From contig CAJNDS010000213.1 in assembly GCA_905221605.1 (NCBI GenBank), forward strand, positions 990,336 to 1,020,335: 30,000 nt of DNA, written 5' to 3'. Position 1 is the first letter of the stretch. Each line of letters opens with the position of its first letter. Below the pieces are notes generated by a model. It was not told the origin of the DNA. It saw only the letters and a list, made by a program, of their open reading frames with translations, and did no database searches. Positions 27,101-30,000 of the stretch are shown piece by piece. The stretch comes from Symbiodinium natans. Its lineage: Eukaryota > Sar > Dinophyceae > Suessiales > Symbiodiniaceae. The translations under genes and the position numbers were made by a program.

Positions 27101-27719
27101 ATTCTGGTTCTTCGTGTGGGGAACCCTAAACCCTAAACCCTAAACCCTAAACCCTAAACCCTAAACCCTAAACGAATGAGGTACCCTATATCCCGGATAA
27201 GGGGCTATAGAGGGGTTGTGTTTTCCCCTTTTGGCTACCCCTCAAGCTCCCTTGAGGTTTAGGTTTAGGGGTCTCTTTTGCCTCCTATCCCAGACGCAAT
27301 CTTCGCGTGGTTTTTTTCGAGGATTTGGGGATTCAGGGGGTTGTACATCGGCATCTGAAGCAAAGTGTTGCACACATGTCCCTCTATGTTGTAGTTTTCT
27401 CGTGGCGAGATTCGTGGCGAGAATCTATATAATAAACAAGCATATACTAAACATGTACACATATATATATATAACGTACAGTATATATAGAGAGTGAGAG
27501 AGAGAGAGAGATAAAAAAAAAAAAAAAAAAAAAAAAACACACACACAACATACAATACAATACACAATATAGGAACATATAGTACGCGAGATCCGACGTC
27601 GTACAGGCTTTCCCCTTTCAGGACTCCTTGCCCTGAAGCTCACCCTAAACCCTAAGCCCTAAGCCCTAAACCCTAAACCAAAAAACCCTAAACCCTAAAC
27701 CCTAAACCCTAAACCCTAG
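27101..27719. other. Arrays and microsatellite, no supported gene
   Basis: CCCTAAA arrays lie at 27122-27174 and 27642-27718, with a family F-like fragment at 27177-27230 between them. A compound microsatellite lies at 27455-27565: TA units, GA units, a run of about 24 A, then CA units and ACAAT units. Confidence 0.6.
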
Positions 27720-29936
27720 GCGCCTCCAAGGCCTGAACTGTGCAGCTCAAGCCACCGAGGCGCTCAGACCCGCTGCAGTGCTGAAGGAGTTCAGGTACCT
27801 GGGTCATTGTTGAGAATTTTGTTTTTTGCAGTTTAGGGTTTAGGGTTTAGGGTTTAGGGTTTAGGAAATACTTGAAGCCAATAAGGAACAAAACTGAGCA
27901 TGTTAACTGATACCCCCCCACAATGGCTCAGGTACAAGGACCTCTATTTCAAGTCCAAGTCCTTCCTCCACCAGTGACCCTCCCAAGCTTGGCAGGGCTC
28001 AGCTTGTTGGCGTTCCAGGTTTCAGAGGGTTTAGGGTTTAGGGTTTAGGGTTTAGAGTTCGTATCTGAACACCGCCAAACATGGTACCGGGAACAGAATT
28101 TTGGGTGTGTTATGAACTGCGTGGGCCAGCCTGTTCAAGTCGTGCACTACGCATGCTTCACTGGTTTCGGGCGATCCCAGCCAAGTCACTCACAGTTCTC
28201 CTCTAGCTGCTCCAGCACTCGTACACTACGACATAACGTCTTTCACACTGCGCTTCTCTCTGTTGCGTACGAGCATGTAGCGAACGTCTACCCTAAACCC
28301 TGAGCCCTGGAACCAAAGGAGGGCAGAACCTACGTTCAGAACGCGTGGTTTAGGGTTTAGGGTGTAGGGTTTAGGGTTTAGGGTTTAGGGTTTAGGGTTT
28401 AGGGTTTAGGGTTTAGGGTTTAGGGTTTAGGGTTTAGGGCATGGCATCCTAAACCCTAAGCCCTAAACCCTCATGTTGCCCCACCCAAAGTGCATAATGA
28501 AACCCTCGGTGGGCCTTCTTCTGCGCAGCCGGGTGGCGTAGTTACTTGGATGCTCATAGGCTTTAAACCCTAACCTTAGGCCCTAAACCCTAGACACACT
28601 AAACCCCAAACGGCTAGAAGAGAAAGGTAGCTATGGTTCTCACCGTATTTAGGGTACTTACTCATGACTCCACTGATCAGTACCCATGAACCTTTTCCTA
28701 AACCCTGCACCCTAAACCCTAAACCCTCAACTCTACTTGACTTGGAACCTGGGTTCGTCAGGAGGGGATTTCAGATGTCGAAGATGTGGGGCTGCAGGGT
28801 TTTAGGGTTTCGGGAGGGCTTCCCCCCCCCCTAACCTAAAATAGCAGCAGGTATTGCGCAGATGAGAGCCATGACAAAGTGGACGAGGTGCGTGAGCTGG
28901 TCAAGAATGCGGACGATCGAGAGCTTTGCCTGCAGTTTTAGGGTTTAGGGTTTAGAGTTTAGAGTTTAGGGTTTAGGGTGAGAGGGGCGGGGGCAGGTCG
29001 GGGTGGTCGATCAGCAGTGATCAGCAGCCGAATCGAAAATCCAAAGCTGCTGATTCTGACGGGTTTGAGGGTTTGAGGGTTTGAGGCACCCCTAAACCCT
29101 AAACCCTAAACCCTAAACCCGAAGCGCATTCCGAGGATTCCTGGGCCATCGAGGTGAAGGACGGCAAGCGGAAGGTCTCGGCCATCCATGTCGCCACCTT
29201 CTACGGGCGTGTGGAGCTGGTGCGGCTGCTCTTGGAGGACCTCGTTTTAGGGGTTTGGGGTTTAGGGTTTAGGGTTTAGGGCTTAGGGTTTATAAACCCC
29301 AAACCCAAACCCTAAACCCTAGCCCTAAACCCTAAACCCTAAAGTGCCAGGGCCCCATGATCACGAGGTCTTGCGTTTGTTTGGCTCCTTGCTTCTCGAG
29401 AGCCGGGCTTAGGGCTTTAGGGCTTAGGGCTTAGGGTTTAGGGTTTAGGGTTTAGGGTTTTCGTATTAAGTTTAGGGGCTTTCGGGGCTTAAATCTGGCG
29501 GTTTTATGTCCCAACCCAAACCTGTTTTAGCATATAGGGGGTTTAGGGTTTAGGGTTTAGGGCTTGAGCCCTCAGCCCCAACCCTTAGCTTTCACAGAAG
29601 TCTCGATCTCCTCCGCCCAACACACTCTTGCATGGCCTAAACCCTAAACCCTGAGCCCTCAGCGCTTTGGCAGGGTTCTTGGTCTGGGCATTTGGGGTGT
29701 AGGGATTTCCCCAAACCCCTCAACCCTAAACCCAAGCGCTTTTGGGAGGGCTCTTGGTCTGGGCGTTCAGAGTCTGGGGTTTCAGGTTTAGGCGTTTTTC
29801 GGGTTTGGGGTGTTCACGTTGGCCTAGTAAGCCGAAGAACCAGCACCCGAAGCACTCGAAGGGCTATGTTGAGAAGCTCCCCCCCTTCGAAGCAAAGATT
29901 AAGCAAAAAATAGAAACACCGTGTGACACGAGCTAA
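27720..29936 (+). CDS. Second ankyrin-type gene, partial exon set with lysine-rich C-terminal exon
   Basis: Candidate exons: 27720-27794, 27932-27973 and 28851-28934 join in phase (LKEFR-YKDLYFKSKSFLH-QYCADESHDKVDEVRELV). 29125-29243 carries a clear ankyrin motif ('SAIHVATFYGRVELVRLLL'). 29351-29406 has a weaker one ('HDHEVLRLFGSLLLESR'). 29832-29936 ends in TAA and encodes a Lys-rich tail ('KGYVEKLPPFEAKIKQKIE'). The joins from 28934 onward are not phase-resolved, so at least one exon is missing or a non-GT donor is used. Exons 28934, 29243 and 29406 all stop where a telomere-like array begins (GTTTTAGGG, GTTTTAGGGG, GCTTAGGG). The ankyrin call for 29125-29243 is good; membership of the other exons in one gene is inference. 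Confidence 0.45.
27795..27931 (+). other. Array-bearing intron flanked by a 7-bp direct repeat
   Basis: CAGGTAC occurs at 27792-27798 and at 27929-27935, exactly across the two inferred splice junctions (TTCAG|GTACCT and GGCTCAG|GTACAAG). Inside is a TTTAGGG array at 27832-27866. Removing the segment restores TTC AGG TAC AAG in frame. Confidence 0.5.
27974..28850. other. Large candidate intron of the second ankyrin gene
   Basis: It contains TTTAGGG arrays at 28025-28055 and 28348-28441 (13 units) and a family A-like fragment at 28634-28694. A 63-codon + frame (28112-28303) and another frame interrupted by one TGA are open; neither is supported. Confidence 0.4.
29661..29776 (+). repeat. Two-copy direct repeat of about 42 bp
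   Basis: GCGCTTTGGCAGGGTTCTTG then GTCTGGGCATT at 29661 recurs as GCGCTTTTGGGAGGGCTCTT then GGTCTGGGCGTT at 29736. Confidence 0.6.
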
Positions 29937-30000
29937 CTAGCAAACGTTCAAAGCACCTTATTTGACATGCCGGAGAAACTTAAAGTTTTAATCCCCAATC

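Noticed and set aside
1-30000. Window as a chromosome end
   Set aside because: Arrays are short (mostly under 110 bp), alternate in orientation and are interleaved with exons, so they are interstitial.

Overview
This looks like nuclear DNA of a dinoflagellate, most likely in or near the Symbiodiniaceae. The evidence is: dozens of interstitial arrays of the TTTAGGG telomere unit in both orientations; an ankyrin gene with a dinoflagellate-style ubiquitin-like N-terminus; small exons with introns that appear to use GT, GC and GA donors and AG|G acceptors; and nearly all coding signal on the + strand. No spliced-leader relic, rRNA, tRNA or prokaryotic gene was recognised. Long ORFs are scarce because the coding sequence is cut into exons of about 40-200 nt separated by introns of about 30-300 nt built from TTTAGGG/CCCTAAA arrays and short inverted-repeat elements.

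Layout. 1-9300: mostly repeats (arrays, inverted-repeat elements, a C-rich block at 5360-6190 with a minisatellite) with scattered candidate exons, including a tandem exon duplication at 6611-7005 in which one copy carries an element flanked by a 10-bp direct repeat. 9300-20960: a chain of candidate + strand exons belonging to unrecognised genes; several splice with consistent phase across array or element introns, and one exon (15855) carries a recognisable 'LETGREIAIKPRNLQ' motif. 21105-25493: the best-supported gene, eight exons encoding about 500 aa with a ubiquitin-like N-terminus and 11-12 ankyrin repeats; its 1.8-kb fifth intron holds an intronless antisense ORF of 270 aa with a DEK-C-like helical segment. 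25500-27700: arrays and more candidate exons. 27720-29936: pieces of a second ankyrin-type gene with a lysine-rich C-terminal exon.

The main observation is that the telomere-like arrays and at least two inverted-repeat element families coincide with introns. In four places the element fills the inferred intron from end to end, and in one place the inferred intron (39 nt) is nothing but TTTAGGG units. (TTTAGGG)n read on the coding strand contains both GT and AG, so an inserted array could supply its own splice sites. This resembles introner-type intron gain. Splice models are inferred by eye from phase, splice signals and protein plausibility; only the ankyrin gene has homology support, and short open exons in GC-balanced DNA can arise by chance, so confidences elsewhere are low.
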